The position numbers were made by a program, and so were the translations under genes. Below are positions 1 through 10,795 of a stretch of 64,000 bases of DNA, one piece after another. A model generated the notes under the pieces. That model was not told where the DNA came from and did no database searches. It worked only from the letters and a program-made list of their open reading frames with translations. Source of the DNA: Samsonia erythrinae (GTDB taxonomy: Bacteria > Pseudomonadota > Gammaproteobacteria > Enterobacterales > Enterobacteriaceae). The stretch lies in NCBI RefSeq assembly GCF_004342665.1, contig NZ_SMBY01000004.1:113198-177197 (forward strand), in the 5' to 3' direction. Every line of letters begins with the position of its first letter. The first letter of the stretch is position 1.

Positions 1-1615
<1,615 letters not shown>

Positions 1616-1809
1616 AAAGACAGCACGGTTCCCTGCGAAAAGAATGAACAGAGTGTACGCATAGATTTATAAAAGGGGAAATGCCTTTCCTCTGAATAGC
1701 ATAGCGCAACCGGATAAGAAGAGAATGGCGAGGGGCGAATCGCAGATTGTCGTCATGCATTTGGGGTATATAATGTCTGGCGCGAATATTTTGATCAATG
1801 GGTCGTTTC

Positions 1810-1986
1810 ATGAAACGCAGCCGGAATGAAGTCAGCCGCTGGAGGATGTTGCGGCAAGTGCAACGCCGTCGAAGTCGCTGGCTGGAAGCGCAGTCGCGAA
1901 CTTACTGTCGTATTCACTGTGCTCGTTATTTGCGCCAGCAGCATCAACGCAGGGCGTTGCTCTATGCGGTAGCCTGTGAATGGTAA
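1810..1986 (+). CDS. yciY: YciY, small conserved basic protein
   Basis: A 58-residue, strongly basic protein beginning MKRSRNEVSRWRMLRQ, which resembles E. coli YciY (57 residues; MKRSRTEVGRWRM start), an uncharacterised small protein also encoded next to cls. The frame is open four codons further upstream, but the internal ATG at 1810 gives the family N-terminus. The first half is rich in Arg, Ser and Trp; there is no signal peptide or membrane segment. It is divergent from clsA and convergent with the chemotaxis receptor gene, with a strong terminator 10 bp after its stop. Function is unknown; an RNA- or nucleotide-binding role would only be a guess from the charge. Confidence 0.75.
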   Translation: MKRSRNEVSRWRMLRQVQRRRSRWLEAQSRTYCRIHCARYLRQQHQRRALLYAVACEW

Positions 1987-1995
1987 ATGAGTGAG

Positions 1996-2030
1996 AAAAA
2001 TAGCGACCAGAGGAGAGGCCGCTATTTTTT
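1996..2030. terminator. Bidirectional terminator between yciY and MCP gene
   Basis: AAAAATAGCG at 1996-2005 pairs with CGCTATTTTT at 2020-2029, loop about 14 nt with extra CC/GG pairing. A-run on one side and T-run on the other fit termination of both convergent genes. Confidence 0.8.
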
Positions 2031-2046
2031 TATCATACAGCCGCAT

Positions 2047-3723
2047 TTATTCATTCATCACGGCAATGCGCAGCGTCATCTCTTGCTTTTCGCTCCCTGG
2101 CTCGGTCGTTTTTTCCGCCTCCGGCAGAATAAATAGCGACACAGACGCGTTTAAGCGCCCCGTTTGCGCCAGCAGTGAAGAGAAGGTGTGGGCAGAGGCT
2201 TCAACCTGTTCCGCGTTTTCTTTGACGGTGTCATTGAGCGTGCTGAGACGGGCAGTGACTTCATGAATGCTTTCGTTCTGCTGGTGTGAGATTTCTGATA
2301 TTTCGCTCAGAAAGGCGCCGGTGCCTTTCGCCGTCTGAATGATTTCATGCAGGCTGTCATTCAGTTGGTTGACCAGCCTCGCCCCAGCGGCGACGCTGTT
2401 GTCGGAATCACGGATCAGCACGTTGATATTTTGCGCGGAGTGGCTGCTTTGTGATGCCAGCGTGCCCACTTCCCGTGCGACGACGGCGAACCCGCGTCCC
2501 TGATTCCCGGCTCGTGCCGCTTCGATTGCCGCATTTAATGACAGAATGTGAGTCTGAAACGCGACGTTCTCAATCATCCCGATCGCTTCCGTCATTTCTT
2601 TTGTTCTACCCGCAATATCCGACATCGCCGCTTTGACGTCATTCATCATGGTTTCGCCCCGCACGGCGATCTTGCTGGTGTCTTCCGCGTGCAAATTCGC
2701 CTGTTGGGTGTGCTGGGCATTCTGTTCCAACTGTTGATTCAATTGCATGATGTGTTCGGTGGTGGCTTTAAGCTCACGGGATTGACGGTTAGCCTGTTCG
2801 GAAAGCCGGTGGTTGTCAGCCGCGACCCGGTCGACCTGCGCGACCATTTGGTCAACGCCCTGACGAACCTGATGGACTAATGTCACCAGTCCATCCTGCA
2901 TTTGAATCACGCTGTTGTTCAGCTGTTCGATTTCCCGCGTACTGCGTGTGGTTGAATTTATCGCCAGGGAAAGGTCGCCCGCGGCGATCCGTTTTAAATG
3001 CGCGATGATGCTTATCAGCGGGCGGATAATCACCCGGTTAACGCCGACCCAGACTACGACGGCGATCGTCAGTAAAAGCCCCAGAACGGTGATAAAAATG
3101 GTTTTCGCCCGATCGAGCGAGGATAAAAATTGCTGGCCATGCTGATTTTGCAATGTATCAATATCTTGCAAATAGTGAGAATATTTTTGGGCAAAGTCGC
3201 TTTGATAAGCCTGAACGGGGACGGCGAAGAAAATATCAATCTGATGACTGGCTTTGATTCCCGAAGCCAGCTCGATCAGTCCGGCGTAGAGCTGCTTATA
3301 ACTGTTTTTCAGGTCGGCAAAGGCCGCGGTATCCGCTTCGCTCGCCGGGGTGGACTCCAGTAACTTATAATGTTCTTGCGCCTGTTTCAGGGAGGCTTCC
3401 GCCTCATTCATCAGGCTATGCCAACTGCCTTCCGACCCCGTTTCTTTGTCTACCAACAAATAAATGCCCGCGCGATTTAGCTTATCGCTGGCATTCATGA
3501 CCTCCATGCGCGCGTTGTCCATTAAGGCTTGCTGCTGACGAAGGTGTTCATTGGCGGCAATATCCTGCCTGACCTGGGTCATCGTTTGCGAAATGACCCC
3601 GACGGAAACCAATTGCAGCAGAGAAAATAATCCGATGATTAATAATAGCCCGGAAAGGATACTGAGACGGTAACGGCGGCGGATAGCAGCAATTCTGTTG
3701 CGCAAAATCGCGGGCATTAACAT
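2047..3723 (-). CDS. Methyl-accepting chemotaxis protein
   Basis: Transmembrane chemoreceptor of 558 residues. TM1 lies at about 20-45, followed by a helical periplasmic sensor of roughly 150 residues (Tar/TarH-like four-helix type, inferred), TM2 at about 210-232, a HAMP linker (VIIRPLISIIAHLKRIAAGD) and a cytoplasmic coiled-coil signalling domain. The hairpin tip carries the MCP hallmark AAIEAARAGNQGRGFAVVA. The C-terminus ends in AVMNE and lacks the NWETF-type pentapeptide that tethers CheR/CheB in high-abundance enteric receptors, so it is probably a low-abundance receptor dependent on others for adaptation (inference). It occupies the place held by kch in E. coli. The ATG two codons downstream is an alternative start. 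The ligand cannot be told from sequence. Confidence 0.93.
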   Translation of the reverse strand: MLMPAILRNRIAAIRRRYRLSILSGLLLIIGLFSLLQLVSVGVISQTMTQVRQDIAANEHLRQQQALMDNARMEVMNASDKLNRAGIYLLVDKETGSEGSWHSLMNEAEASLKQAQEHYKLLESTPASEADTAAFADLKNSYKQLYAGLIELASGIKASHQIDIFFAVPVQAYQSDFAQKYSHYLQDIDTLQNQHGQQFLSSLDRAKTIFITVLGLLLTIAVVVWVGVNRVIIRPLISIIAHLKRIAAGDLSLAINSTTRSTREIEQLNNSVIQMQDGLVTLVHQVRQGVDQMVAQVDRVAADNHRLSEQANRQSRELKATTEHIMQLNQQLEQNAQHTQQANLHAEDTSKIAVRGETMMNDVKAAMSDIAGRTKEMTEAIGMIENVAFQTHILSLNAAIEAARAGNQGRGFAVVAREVGTLASQSSHSAQNINVLIRDSDNSVAAGARLVNQLNDSLHEIIQTAKGTGAFLSEISEISHQQNESIHEVTARLSTLNDTVKENAEQVEASAHTFSSLLAQTGRLNASVSLFILPEAEKTTEPGSEKQEMTLRIAVMNE

Positions 3724-3852
3724 GGTGATTGACTCGCTTTAGATGGATAGCGGTCAAACTATCATTGTTAAATGACTAAAATATTTCAGCTTTTAAAGGG
3801 GAAAGAAGGGACATGGCTTGTCGTGTCAGCGATGCCCTTCATTGGCAGACGA

Positions 3853-4149
3853 CTAAAATGCTTTTTTAAACGGCTTCACGCTGACGTGCTGATAAACCCC
3901 CGCAGCGATATAAGGATCGGCGTTAGCCCAGGCCGTTGCGTCATCCAGCGATGAGAATTCGGCAATGATCACCGAGCCGGTAAAGCCCGCCTGACCCGGT
4001 TCCTCACTGTCTATTGCGGGTAACGGCCCGGCGGTCAGCAAGCGGCCTTGATCGCGTAATGCCTGTAAACGGGCGAGATGGTCCGGTCTGACCGACAGAC
4101 GTTTTGCTAATGAGTCAACATTATCTTCAGCATAAATGATGTAGAGCAT
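3853..4149 (-). CDS. yciI: YciI family protein
   Basis: A 98-residue ferredoxin-like alpha-beta barrel protein of the YCII family, beginning [18 protein letters not shown]. The frame is open to 4260, but the ATG at 4149 matches the E. coli protein and has GAGG six bases upstream. The family has a conserved His-Asp pair (here in RPDHLARL and [11 protein letters not shown]) proposed as an active site; the biological reaction is not established, so I call no activity. It is divergent from tonB across a 250-bp regulatory region, the same arrangement as in E. coli. Confidence 0.93.
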   Translation of the reverse strand: MLYIIYAEDNVDSLAKRLSVRPDHLARLQALRDQGRLLTAGPLPAIDSEEPGQAGFTGSVIIAEFSSLDDATAWANADPYIAAGVYQHVSVKPFKKAF

Positions 4150-4343
4150 AGCGACCTCACAGATAGGAAGGCACCTTTTCCCGTTTAGCGAGCGAATCCC
4201 GTAGCCAAACGCGATCGGGTAAGAAAAGAGCGACACATTATCATACGTGACGCTGTACAAGAAAAATAGTTCGAGGACAATAGGTTGATTTGCCAGCGTA
4301 ATCCCCCCTCAACATTATTTTTTTACAATTCCGTGGGTTGTTA

Positions 4344-4370
4344 TTGAATATGATTGCTATTTGCATTTAA
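4344..4370 (+). promoter_or_regulatory. tonB promoter with probable Fur site
   Basis: The stretch TGAATATGATTGCTATTTGC (4345-4364) followed by ATTTAA resembles the E. coli tonB promoter region as I remember it and matches 11 of 19 positions of the Fur box GATAATGATAATCATTATC. It lies about 35-55 bases upstream of the tonB start. Iron-Fur repression of tonB is established in E. coli; here it is inferred from the sequence similarity. Confidence 0.6.
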
Positions 4371-4401
4371 ACTTGGCGGCATAAGAGGATAAAGACAGAC
4401 T

Positions 4402-5139
4402 ATGCCGCAAAAAAAGTTTTTTCTGACTCGACGTTACTCATGGCCATTCATACTTTCAGTGGGGTTCCACGGCTCGCTGATTGCAGGTTTGTTGTACGCA
4501 TCGTTTAATAATTCCATCGAATTACCGCAAGAATCCAAACCCATTAGCGTGGTGATGGTGAACCCTGCGGCCGATGAAGCGGCGCCTGCGGCCAAATCCG
4601 CCCCGGAGCCGGTGAAACAGCCGGAACCTGAACCGGAGCCGATACCCGAGCCCGAACCGCTCCCCAAACCCGTGCCGCTGCCGGAACCCAAACCGAAGCC
4701 GAAACCTAAACCGAAGCCCGAGAAAAAGGTCGAACGGCCCAAGCCTGTGAAACGTGAACCGGTTGCTGAGAAACGGCCGCCTTCGCCCTTCACCAGTGAA
4801 GAACCGACGCGTAATGTGGAGAATGCGCCGGTAAAACAGGCTCCGGCACCTGCGGCCAATACCCAATCAACCGGGCCGCGTCCATTGAGCCGTGTGCAGC
4901 CGACCTATCCGGCGCGCGCATTCTCGCTGCGCGTTGAGGGCAGAGTGAAGATGCAGTTTGATGTGGATGCGTCCGGGCGTGTGGACAATGTTCGGGTGCT
5001 TTCTGCCGAGCCGCGCAATATGTTTGAGCGTGATATCAAACAGGCGATGCGTAAATGGCGCTATGAACCCAACAAACCGGGCAAAGATCTGGTCGTGACC
5101 ATCGTCTTTAAAATTGACGGCGGGGCGGCGGTCGAGTAA
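4402..5139 (+). CDS. tonB: TonB energy-transducing protein
   Basis: A 245-residue inner-membrane-anchored periplasmic protein that passes proton-motive force from ExbB-ExbD to TonB-dependent outer-membrane receptors for siderophores and vitamin B12. The N-terminal anchor (about 14-35) keeps the S-x3-H pair (S19, H23) needed for coupling to ExbB/D. A rigid spacer follows at about 65-125, with Glu-Pro repeats changing to Lys-Pro repeats. The C-terminal domain (about 155-245) holds the QPTYPARA motif and [17 protein letters not shown]. It is monocistronic, followed by a terminator shared with yciA. Low-complexity Pro codons explain the long antisense open frames here. Confidence 0.97.
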   Translation: MPQKKFFLTRRYSWPFILSVGFHGSLIAGLLYASFNNSIELPQESKPISVVMVNPAADEAAPAAKSAPEPVKQPEPEPEPIPEPEPLPKPVPLPEPKPKPKPKPKPEKKVERPKPVKREPVAEKRPPSPFTSEEPTRNVENAPVKQAPAPAANTQSTGPRPLSRVQPTYPARAFSLRVEGRVKMQFDVDASGRVDNVRVLSAEPRNMFERDIKQAMRKWRYEPNKPGKDLVVTIVFKIDGGAAVE

Positions 5140-5160
5140 CACAGCCCGGCACAGATATAA

Positions 5161-5198
5161 AAAACGGGGCGCGCTTTGGCTGGCGGGCCCCGTTTTCG
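5161..5198. terminator. Bidirectional terminator between tonB and yciA
   Basis: AAAACGGGGC (5161-5170) pairs with GCCCCGTTTT (5187-5196). It is flanked by A-rich and T-rich sequence and sits between two convergent genes. Confidence 0.85.
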
Positions 5199-5240
5199 TT
5201 GATGCTTTTAAACTCGTGCGGCTGTTAACGGTAGCGCGCC

Positions 5241-5663
5241 TTACTCGCTGGGGGTGAAGCGACTTTTACCGGGCGGTAATTCGCGAGGGTGTCCCTCTTC
5301 ATCCACCGCAACGTAAGTGAATAAGGCTTCTGTTGCCCGATAACGCTGACCAATAGGTTCAGACGACACTTTCTTGACCCAGACTTCAACTTTGATGTTG
5401 ATGGAACTGCGCCCGGTGCGTAAACAGCGGGCATAGCAGCAAACCACGTCGCCGACAGCGACAGGTTTTAAAAATGACATACCATCAACCCGAACGGTAA
5501 CGACGCGACCTTCGGCGATTTCTTTCGCTAAAATCGCGCCGCCGATGTCCATTTGCGACATCAGCCAGCCGCCAAAAATATCGCCGTTTGCGTTAGTGTC
5601 GGCTGGCATGGCCAGCGTGCGCAGAACCAGTTCGCCCTGTGGTAACACGTTTTGTGTGCTCAT
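5241..5663 (-). CDS. yciA: Acyl-CoA thioester hydrolase YciA
   Basis: A 140-residue hot-dog fold thioesterase that hydrolyses a wide range of acyl-CoA esters in the cytoplasm (activity known for E. coli and Haemophilus YciA). The sequence includes the family stretch MPADTNANGDIFGGWLMSQM, whose Asn-Gly-Asp and GGWL elements form the active site with the partner subunit. The frame is open to 5750, but the ATG at 5663 gives the family start MSTQNVLPQGELVLRTL; the upstream Shine-Dalgarno is weak. It is the last gene of the yciC-yciB-yciA cluster transcribed toward tonB. Confidence 0.95.
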   Translation of the reverse strand: MSTQNVLPQGELVLRTLAMPADTNANGDIFGGWLMSQMDIGGAILAKEIAEGRVVTVRVDGMSFLKPVAVGDVVCCYARCLRTGRSSINIKVEVWVKKVSSEPIGQRYRATEALFTYVAVDEEGHPRELPPGKSRFTPSE

Positions 5664-5771
5664 TGTGCAATCAGTCAAGTTGGTTAAAGTTGAGCATACG
5701 CGCAGCGGTAAGGCTGTATCGCTGCCGGATGCCGTGTGTTTATTAAACACTTTTTATCACATGCACGATCG

Positions 5772-6335
5772 CTATTGCCTGCTTTTTTCTTCTTCCGCTT
5801 TTTCCTGCTCGCCAGGCAGGTGGCGATAAATATAGACGCCACAAATCAGCGTAAAGACCAGCGTCACGCCGGTCAGACCAAATACTTTGAAATTGACCCA
5901 GACGCTTTGCGGCAGCCAGAAGGCAATATAGAGGTTAACCAGCCCGCACACCACAAAGAACATGGCCCAGGCGAAATTCAATTTTCCCCACACGGATGGC
6001 GGTAAGGTGAGTTCTTTACCTAACATTTTCTGAATCAACGTCTGTTTCATGACAAATTGGCTAACAAGCAGCGCGATTGCAAACAGCGCGTAGATGATGG
6101 TGACTTTCCACTTAATGAACAGATCGTTATGGAACACCAGCGTCAGAGAACCGAAAACGACGACCATGGCAAAGGTCACCAGCGTCATTTTTTCTATTTT
6201 GCGATACATCACCCAGGTGATGACGAGCGCCAGCGCCGTTGCCGCGATTAACGCCCCTGAAGCGACATAGATGTCATAAAGTTTATAAAAAGCGAAAAAG
6301 ACGACGAGCGGTAGAAAATCAAGAAGTTGCTTCAT
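5772..6335 (-). CDS. yciB: YciB, inner-membrane spanning protein (intracellular septation protein A)
   Basis: A 187-residue polytopic membrane protein starting [20 protein letters not shown], with about five hydrophobic segments spread along the chain and a charged C-terminal tail ([10 protein letters not shown]). It belongs to the IspA/IspZ/YciB family. In E. coli, YciB contacts cell elongation and division proteins and influences envelope integrity; the precise biochemical role is not settled. It lies 108 bp upstream of yciA on the same strand and about 200 bp downstream of yciC, so cotranscription with yciA is likely. Confidence 0.94.
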   Translation of the reverse strand: MKQLLDFLPLVVFFAFYKLYDIYVASGALIAATALALVITWVMYRKIEKMTLVTFAMVVVFGSLTLVFHNDLFIKWKVTIIYALFAIALLVSQFVMKQTLIQKMLGKELTLPPSVWGKLNFAWAMFFVVCGLVNLYIAFWLPQSVWVNFKVFGLTGVTLVFTLICGVYIYRHLPGEQEKAEEEKSRQ

Positions 6336-6491
6336 TATATCAATCCATCACTTATCTGTGCCGTAATAATAACCCTGCCGGATTATCCGATAACTTGAAC
6401 CATTATCCTTTATTGTGGCGCGCCATTCCCGAGATATTGTAATAATTTGCAGAAAATTACGATCGTACGCGAGCGGGGGAGTTTTGCGAGC

Positions 6492-6517
6492 GCTATGCCG
6501 CTCGTTGACGGCATAGC
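6492..6517 (-). repeat. Inverted repeat between yciC and yciB
   Basis: GCTATGCCG and CGGCATAGC form a 9-bp stem with an 8-nt loop just after the yciC stop. No T-run follows on the reverse strand, so it may attenuate or stabilise the yciC mRNA end rather than terminate efficiently. Confidence 0.45.
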
Positions 6518-6531
6518 ACAAAAGACGTTAA

Positions 6532-7284
6532 TCAAGCGCGCAGCAGCATATAAAGGCGATACAGGTAGACGAGCAGGATGGCGGAAAGCAGATTGCTTAA
6601 CCCGTTCAACACCACGGCAAGCACCGTTGGCGATGAAATCGGTAACTTTGACACGACCAAAAGAATCGCGATTTTAGCCAGTAACCATATCAACACAGCC
6701 GGCGCCGTCGCGCGCAGGTTGCTATAGGCCAGTTTGGCGCTGGATTTAATGGCGCTGAAAACCCCGCTTTTTTCGGTGACGACAATCACCGGCGACAAGC
6801 TCAGCGCAATCGCCAACAAGATGCCGGGAATGATCAGAAGCATCATACCAAACTGGATAAGCAAGGTGCACAGCAGAATCAGGATAAGCAGCCTGAGTAA
6901 AAAAGGCACTGATGCGCCAATAGCGCGCAGAGCGCTGGTGTGTTGCCCGTTAGACACCAACTGGATCAACATCAGAATCCCGCCCGTCAGAAGCACATTT
7001 CCCACTAACGCGGAGAACGTACCCGCTGCCGACAGTTTCAGTAATACGGCTTGTTGTTCCGGTGTCATCTGCTGAATCAAGTCCATTAAGCCAGATTCGA
7101 CGGAAGAAGGCAGATCGCTACCGGAACTGCTCAGAATCCGTAACTCCTCTCCGGAAGGCGATAGCGCATGATTCAGGATGACAGTAATGAATGCCGTCAA
7201 CAGCGCCATCATCAAAATACTGATGAACTGATTGCGGGTAAAATTCATTGTGTCACGATACAACGTGTTAGCCGTAATAGGCAT
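6532..7284 (-). CDS. yciC: YciC family membrane protein (UPF0259)
   Basis: A 250-residue inner-membrane protein with about six hydrophobic helices, beginning [20 protein letters not shown], as in E. coli YciC (247 residues). Long hydrophobic stretches at about 22-42, 90-110, 125-175, 200-215 and 225-247 support a polytopic topology. Function is unknown; the family is only named by structure prediction and conservation next to yciB and yciA. A partial overlap of function with YciB has been proposed in E. coli. It is transcribed in the same direction as yciB-yciA. Confidence 0.93.
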   Translation of the reverse strand: MPITANTLYRDTMNFTRNQFISILMMALLTAFITVILNHALSPSGEELRILSSSGSDLPSSVESGLMDLIQQMTPEQQAVLLKLSAAGTFSALVGNVLLTGGILMLIQLVSNGQHTSALRAIGASVPFLLRLLILILLCTLLIQFGMMLLIIPGILLAIALSLSPVIVVTEKSGVFSAIKSSAKLAYSNLRATAPAVLIWLLAKIAILLVVSKLPISSPTVLAVVLNGLSNLLSAILLVYLYRLYMLLRA

Positions 7285-7342
7285 GCAGGCTCCTTGAAAA
7301 AGAAAAATCGACAGGTATGACTTAACTCACGATTGTAACCTG

Positions 7343-7747
7343 TTAACCCGAACTGTGGCACCCCATCGGCGATGCAATGCTGCTTTTCCCTTCATCTGGC
7401 GGGGAAGAGAGTGAAAGGGTGGGCAAAGGCGGTAGGCCATAATTTTCTCGCGCTCGATTACAGGCGTCGTTGGTTTGGCCTTCCATGCCGGACGGCATAA
7501 ATTCACGGCACGGTGAAGGGCGATTCACATAAATAGAACAACTGACGGCGTCCCCGATGGTACCGACCAGCGCCTGACAGCGCGGGGTCTTGCTGTTAGT
7601 TCCCGCCATACAGCGTAAAAAAGGCGAAACGGGCTCGGTGATCTGAGAAGGAACGGGTCCGCCGCCGTCGTCCGCTTCGGCCCAGTAAAAAGACACCCTG
7701 AAAAAAGCGCAGCATGCGCCACAGTGCATACAGGCGTTATCGCTCAT
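7343..7747 (-). CDS. YkgJ family cysteine cluster protein
   Basis: A 134-residue cytoplasmic protein starting [20 protein letters not shown]. It carries the UPF0153/YkgJ pattern: CMHCGACC near the N-terminus, then C residues in RCMAG, RCQAL, SCSIY and PSPCREF, and a last one in NDACNRAR. The spacing suggests binding of zinc or an iron-sulfur cluster (inferred from the family; no reaction is known). A seven-residue upstream extension is open, but the ATG at 7747 gives the family start. It sits between yciC and the divergent ompW. The C-terminal 30 residues are low-complexity and poorly conserved in character. Confidence 0.82.
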   Translation of the reverse strand: MSDNACMHCGACCAFFRVSFYWAEADDGGGPVPSQITEPVSPFLRCMAGTNSKTPRCQALVGTIGDAVSCSIYVNRPSPCREFMPSGMEGQTNDACNRARENYGLPPLPTLSLSSPPDEGKSSIASPMGCHSSG

Positions 7748-7870
7748 TTGATTATTCACTGCCCCCAACCAGCGTGAATCAGGTTAATGAAGATAAAAAT
7801 TTACCGTTGAATGCGTCTGAGTGGTAATACAATTTCCCGTCAGCGCACGTTGTGTACTTTGGGTTGTATA

Positions 7871-7884
7871 TTGATTTAGATCAA
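7871..7884 (+). promoter_or_regulatory. FNR box upstream of ompW
   Basis: TTGATTTAGATCAA fits the FNR consensus TTGAT-N4-ATCAA at all ten fixed positions. It lies 147 bases upstream of the ompW start codon. E. coli ompW is known to be induced anaerobically by FNR, so the same control is inferred here. Confidence 0.8.
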
Positions 7885-8030
7885 TTTCATAAAAATTAAT
7901 TACTTGCTGGAAAGTGATGTAATGCAATTCGGGTGTAAAATCTTTAAAAGATGTGATCTGGCTTAAAACAAGAATACCTACTTGGAGTTATATTTCGACC
8001 GAGATTTAAACCATACAAATGGAGTGGGTA

Positions 8031-8666
8031 ATGAAAAAAGCATCTCTCGTTGTATTGGCGGCAGCGCTTATATCAACGTTTGCTCAGGCTCATCAAGCCG
8101 GCGATTTTATTGTTCGTGGGGGGGCGATAACGGTTCGTCCTGTTGAAAGTTCGGACAATGTGCTGGGTGCCTTGGGTGAATTTAAGGTTAATAACAATAC
8201 TCAATTAGGTCTGACTTTCAGCTACATGGTGACGGATAATATTGGCGTTGAATTGTTGGGGGCGACGCCGTTTAACCACAAGGTAGGTTTGCAAAGTACC
8301 GGAACGATTGCAGAAATTAAGCATCTCCCGCCTTCTCTGGTCGCTCAGTATTATTTTGGCGACAGGGAAGATAAGTTGCGTCCATACCTGGGCGTCGGGG
8401 TGAACTACACCATGTTCTTTGATGAGAAGTTTAATAACACGGGGAAAAATGCCGGGCTGAGCGATCTGAGCCTGAAAAATTCCTGGGGTATTGCCGCACA
8501 GGCTGGGCTGGATTACAACCTGGATGAAAACTGGCTGCTCAACATGTCAGTATGGTGGATGGATATTGATACCGATGTGAAATTTAACGCCGGTAACGAG
8601 CGGCAAACGGTGCACACGAGTCTTGACCCGTGGGCCTTTATGGTTGGCGTCGGTTACCGTTTCTGA
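8031..8666 (+). CDS. ompW: Outer membrane protein OmpW
   Basis: A 211-residue precursor of an eight-stranded outer-membrane beta-barrel with a hydrophobic channel. The signal peptide MKKASLVVLAAALISTFAQA is followed by HQAGDFIVRGGAITVRP, typical of the family. The chain ends in GVGYRF with the terminal Phe recognised by the BAM machinery. The frame is open at 8019, but GGAG six bases before the ATG at 8031 and the signal peptide decide the start. Transport of small hydrophobic molecules and a role in anaerobic and osmotic adaptation are known from homologues. An FNR box upstream and a strong terminator downstream suggest a single-gene unit. Confidence 0.96.
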   Translation: MKKASLVVLAAALISTFAQAHQAGDFIVRGGAITVRPVESSDNVLGALGEFKVNNNTQLGLTFSYMVTDNIGVELLGATPFNHKVGLQSTGTIAEIKHLPPSLVAQYYFGDREDKLRPYLGVGVNYTMFFDEKFNNTGKNAGLSDLSLKNSWGIAAQAGLDYNLDENWLLNMSVWWMDIDTDVKFNAGNERQTVHTSLDPWAFMVGVGYRF

Positions 8667-8693
8667 TTCAAACCGTCTCAGGCAGGAAGAATG

Positions 8694-8724
8694 AAAACGG
8701 TGGAGTCGGCTCCACCGTTTTCAC
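8694..8724. terminator. Bidirectional terminator between ompW and trpA
   Basis: AAAACGGTGGAG (8694-8705) pairs perfectly with CTCCACCGTTTT (8710-8721) around a TCGG loop. It serves ompW and probably the trp operon from the other side. Confidence 0.9.
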
Positions 8725-8781
8725 AAGCTGTAAATTCCCATCATTAAACGTGACGTTACATTGATGGCGCTTATCGGGAGA

Positions 8782-9588
8782 TTATGCGCGCGTTGCGGCT
8801 TTCATTTCACTCACAAAAGCGTGTAGCTGAGTCAGCATAACGTCTGGCTGATGAAGATTTTCCTCAATGATTTTCACGACGGCAGAGCCGGAAATCGCGC
8901 CTGCCGCGCCGGATGCCAACGTTTCCCGCACCTGCTCCGGTTTGGAAATACCAAAACCTTGCAGCGCGGGAGCCGCACGGTAATCCTGCAATTTGGCCAC
9001 CAGATGCTTCAGCGGCAACTGACCCCGGTTTTCCGCGCCGGTGACCCCCGCACGCGAGACTAAATAGGTATAGCCGCGGCCGTAAGAGGCGATCTCCCGC
9101 AGTAAATCATCATCGGCGTTGGGCGGACAGATAAAGATCGGCGCAATGCCGTGGCGGTATGCCGCAGTGCGAAAAGGCGCTGACTCCGCCACGGGAACGT
9201 CCGCCACCAGCACCGAATCGACGCCAGCCTGGGCGCAGCGCTGATAAAATTCATCAATACCGTTGCTGAAGACCAGATTGGCATACATTAGCAGGCCAAT
9301 AGGTATTTCCGGATATTTTTGGCGAATTGTCGTCAGCATCTCAAAACATTGACCGGGTGTGACGCCTGCGCTAAAGGCGCGCAGATTAGCGCCCTGGATG
9401 GTCGGTCCGTCCGCCAGCGGATCAGAGAAGGGGATGCCGAGCTCCAGCGCATCTGCGCCTGCGGCAATCAGTGTTTCAATAATCTTCAGCGAGTGTTCCG
9501 GGGAAGGATCGCCCAGCGTAACAAAGGGGACGAACGCACCTTCTTTTTTCTCTGACAGACGGTTAAACAGCGATTGATAGCGCTCCAT
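8782..9588 (-). CDS. trpA: Tryptophan synthase alpha chain
   Basis: A 268-residue TIM-barrel subunit that cleaves indole-3-glycerol phosphate to indole and glyceraldehyde 3-phosphate and channels indole to TrpB. Catalytic residues E49 and D60 are present in [15 protein letters not shown]; the phosphate loop region GFGIS and the [12 protein letters not shown] segment are intact. It is the last gene of the trp operon. Its ATG overlaps the TAA stop of trpB by one base (TAATG), giving translational coupling that helps produce equal subunit amounts. Confidence 0.98.
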   Translation of the reverse strand: MERYQSLFNRLSEKKEGAFVPFVTLGDPSPEHSLKIIETLIAAGADALELGIPFSDPLADGPTIQGANLRAFSAGVTPGQCFEMLTTIRQKYPEIPIGLLMYANLVFSNGIDEFYQRCAQAGVDSVLVADVPVAESAPFRTAAYRHGIAPIFICPPNADDDLLREIASYGRGYTYLVSRAGVTGAENRGQLPLKHLVAKLQDYRAAPALQGFGISKPEQVRETLASGAAGAISGSAVVKIIEENLHQPDVMLTQLHAFVSEMKAATRA

Positions 9589-10778
9589 TAAATTTCTCCC
9601 CGCTCTTTCAAAATATCGTGCACGGTAAAAATGTCTTTATCGCCACGGCCAGACACATTGACGACCAGCAGTTGTTCTTTCTCCGGCGCTGCCTCAATCA
9701 TCTTCAGCGCATACGCCAGCGCATGGGAAGATTCCAGCGCGGGAATAATCCCTTCGCCGCGGCTGAGCGCTTTGAACGCGCTCAGCGCTTCATCATCGGT
9801 AATCGAGACGTAGTCAGCGCGCCCGATGCTGTTCAGATAAGCGTGCTGCGGGCCGACTGACGGGAAATCCAGACCGGCGGAAATAGAATAGGACTCTTCA
9901 ATCTGCCCGTCAGACGTTTGCATCATCGGGGATTTCATTCCGAAATAGATGCCGACGCGACCGTGTTTTAACGGCGCGCCATGTTGTCCGGTTTCAATGC
10001 CCAGCCCCGCAGGCTCAATGCCGATCAGACGAACGTCAGGATCATCAATGAAGTCCGCGAACATGCCAATGGCGTTAGAACCGCCGCCAACACAGGCCAG
10101 CACCGCATCCGGCAAGCGGCCTTCTTTTTCCAGAATCTGCGCTTTGGTTTCTTCGCCAATCATACGTTGGAATTCGCGCACGATGGTGGGATAAGGATGC
10201 GGGCCTGCCGCCGTTCCCAGCAGGTAGTGCGCATTTTCATAGCTGCCGGACCAGTCGCGCAGCGCTTCGTTACAGGCGTCTTTCAACGTGGCGGAGCCGC
10301 TGTGAACAGGGATCACTTCCGCTCCCATCAGCCGCATACGGAAGACGTTCGGCGATTGCCGTTCAACGTCCTTTGCCCCCATATAAATGCGGCATTTCAG
10401 GCCGAGCAGGGCGCAGGCCAGCGCCGTCGCCACACCGTGTTGGCCCGCGCCGGTTTCGGCGATGATTTCGCTTTTCCCCATGCGTTTGGCCAGCAGCGCC
10501 TGTCCGAGCACCTGATTGGTTTTGTGCGCACCGCCGTGCAATAAGTCTTCTCGCTTCAGATACAGCTTGGTTTTCGTGCCTGCCGTCAGGTTCTGGCACA
10601 GGGTTAACGCCGTCGGGCGGCCCGCGTAGTTTTTCAGCAGATGGGTAAATTCGGCCTGAAACTCAGGGTCTTTTTGCGCGCTGACGAAAGCCTCTTCCAA
10701 TTGGCGTAGTGCGGGGATGAGGATCTGCGGAACATATTGCCCGCCGAATTCACCGAAGTAAGGGTTAAGTAATGTCAT
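9588..10778 (-). CDS. trpB: Tryptophan synthase beta chain
   Basis: A 396-residue pyridoxal-phosphate enzyme that condenses indole with L-serine to form tryptophan. The Schiff-base lysine is K86 in GGAHKTNQ, and the phosphate-binding GGGSNAIG loop is present. Length equals that of enteric TrpB (397). It is cotranscribed with trpCF upstream (17-bp gap) and overlaps trpA by one base. I see no anomalies. Confidence 0.98.
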   Translation of the reverse strand: MTLLNPYFGEFGGQYVPQILIPALRQLEEAFVSAQKDPEFQAEFTHLLKNYAGRPTALTLCQNLTAGTKTKLYLKREDLLHGGAHKTNQVLGQALLAKRMGKSEIIAETGAGQHGVATALACALLGLKCRIYMGAKDVERQSPNVFRMRLMGAEVIPVHSGSATLKDACNEALRDWSGSYENAHYLLGTAAGPHPYPTIVREFQRMIGEETKAQILEKEGRLPDAVLACVGGGSNAIGMFADFIDDPDVRLIGIEPAGLGIETGQHGAPLKHGRVGIYFGMKSPMMQTSDGQIEESYSISAGLDFPSVGPQHAYLNSIGRADYVSITDDEALSAFKALSRGEGIIPALESSHALAYALKMIEAAPEKEQLLVVNVSGRGDKDIFTVHDILKERGEI

Positions 10779-10795
10779 AATTTTCCCGTCTGTGT

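Noticed and set aside
4434..4866. Gly/Ser- and Arg/Phe-rich frames opposite tonB
   Set aside because: Produced by reading the Glu-Pro and Lys-Pro codon repeats of tonB backwards.
9981..10544. 187-codon open frame opposite trpB
   Set aside because: Shadow of trpB; no start signal.
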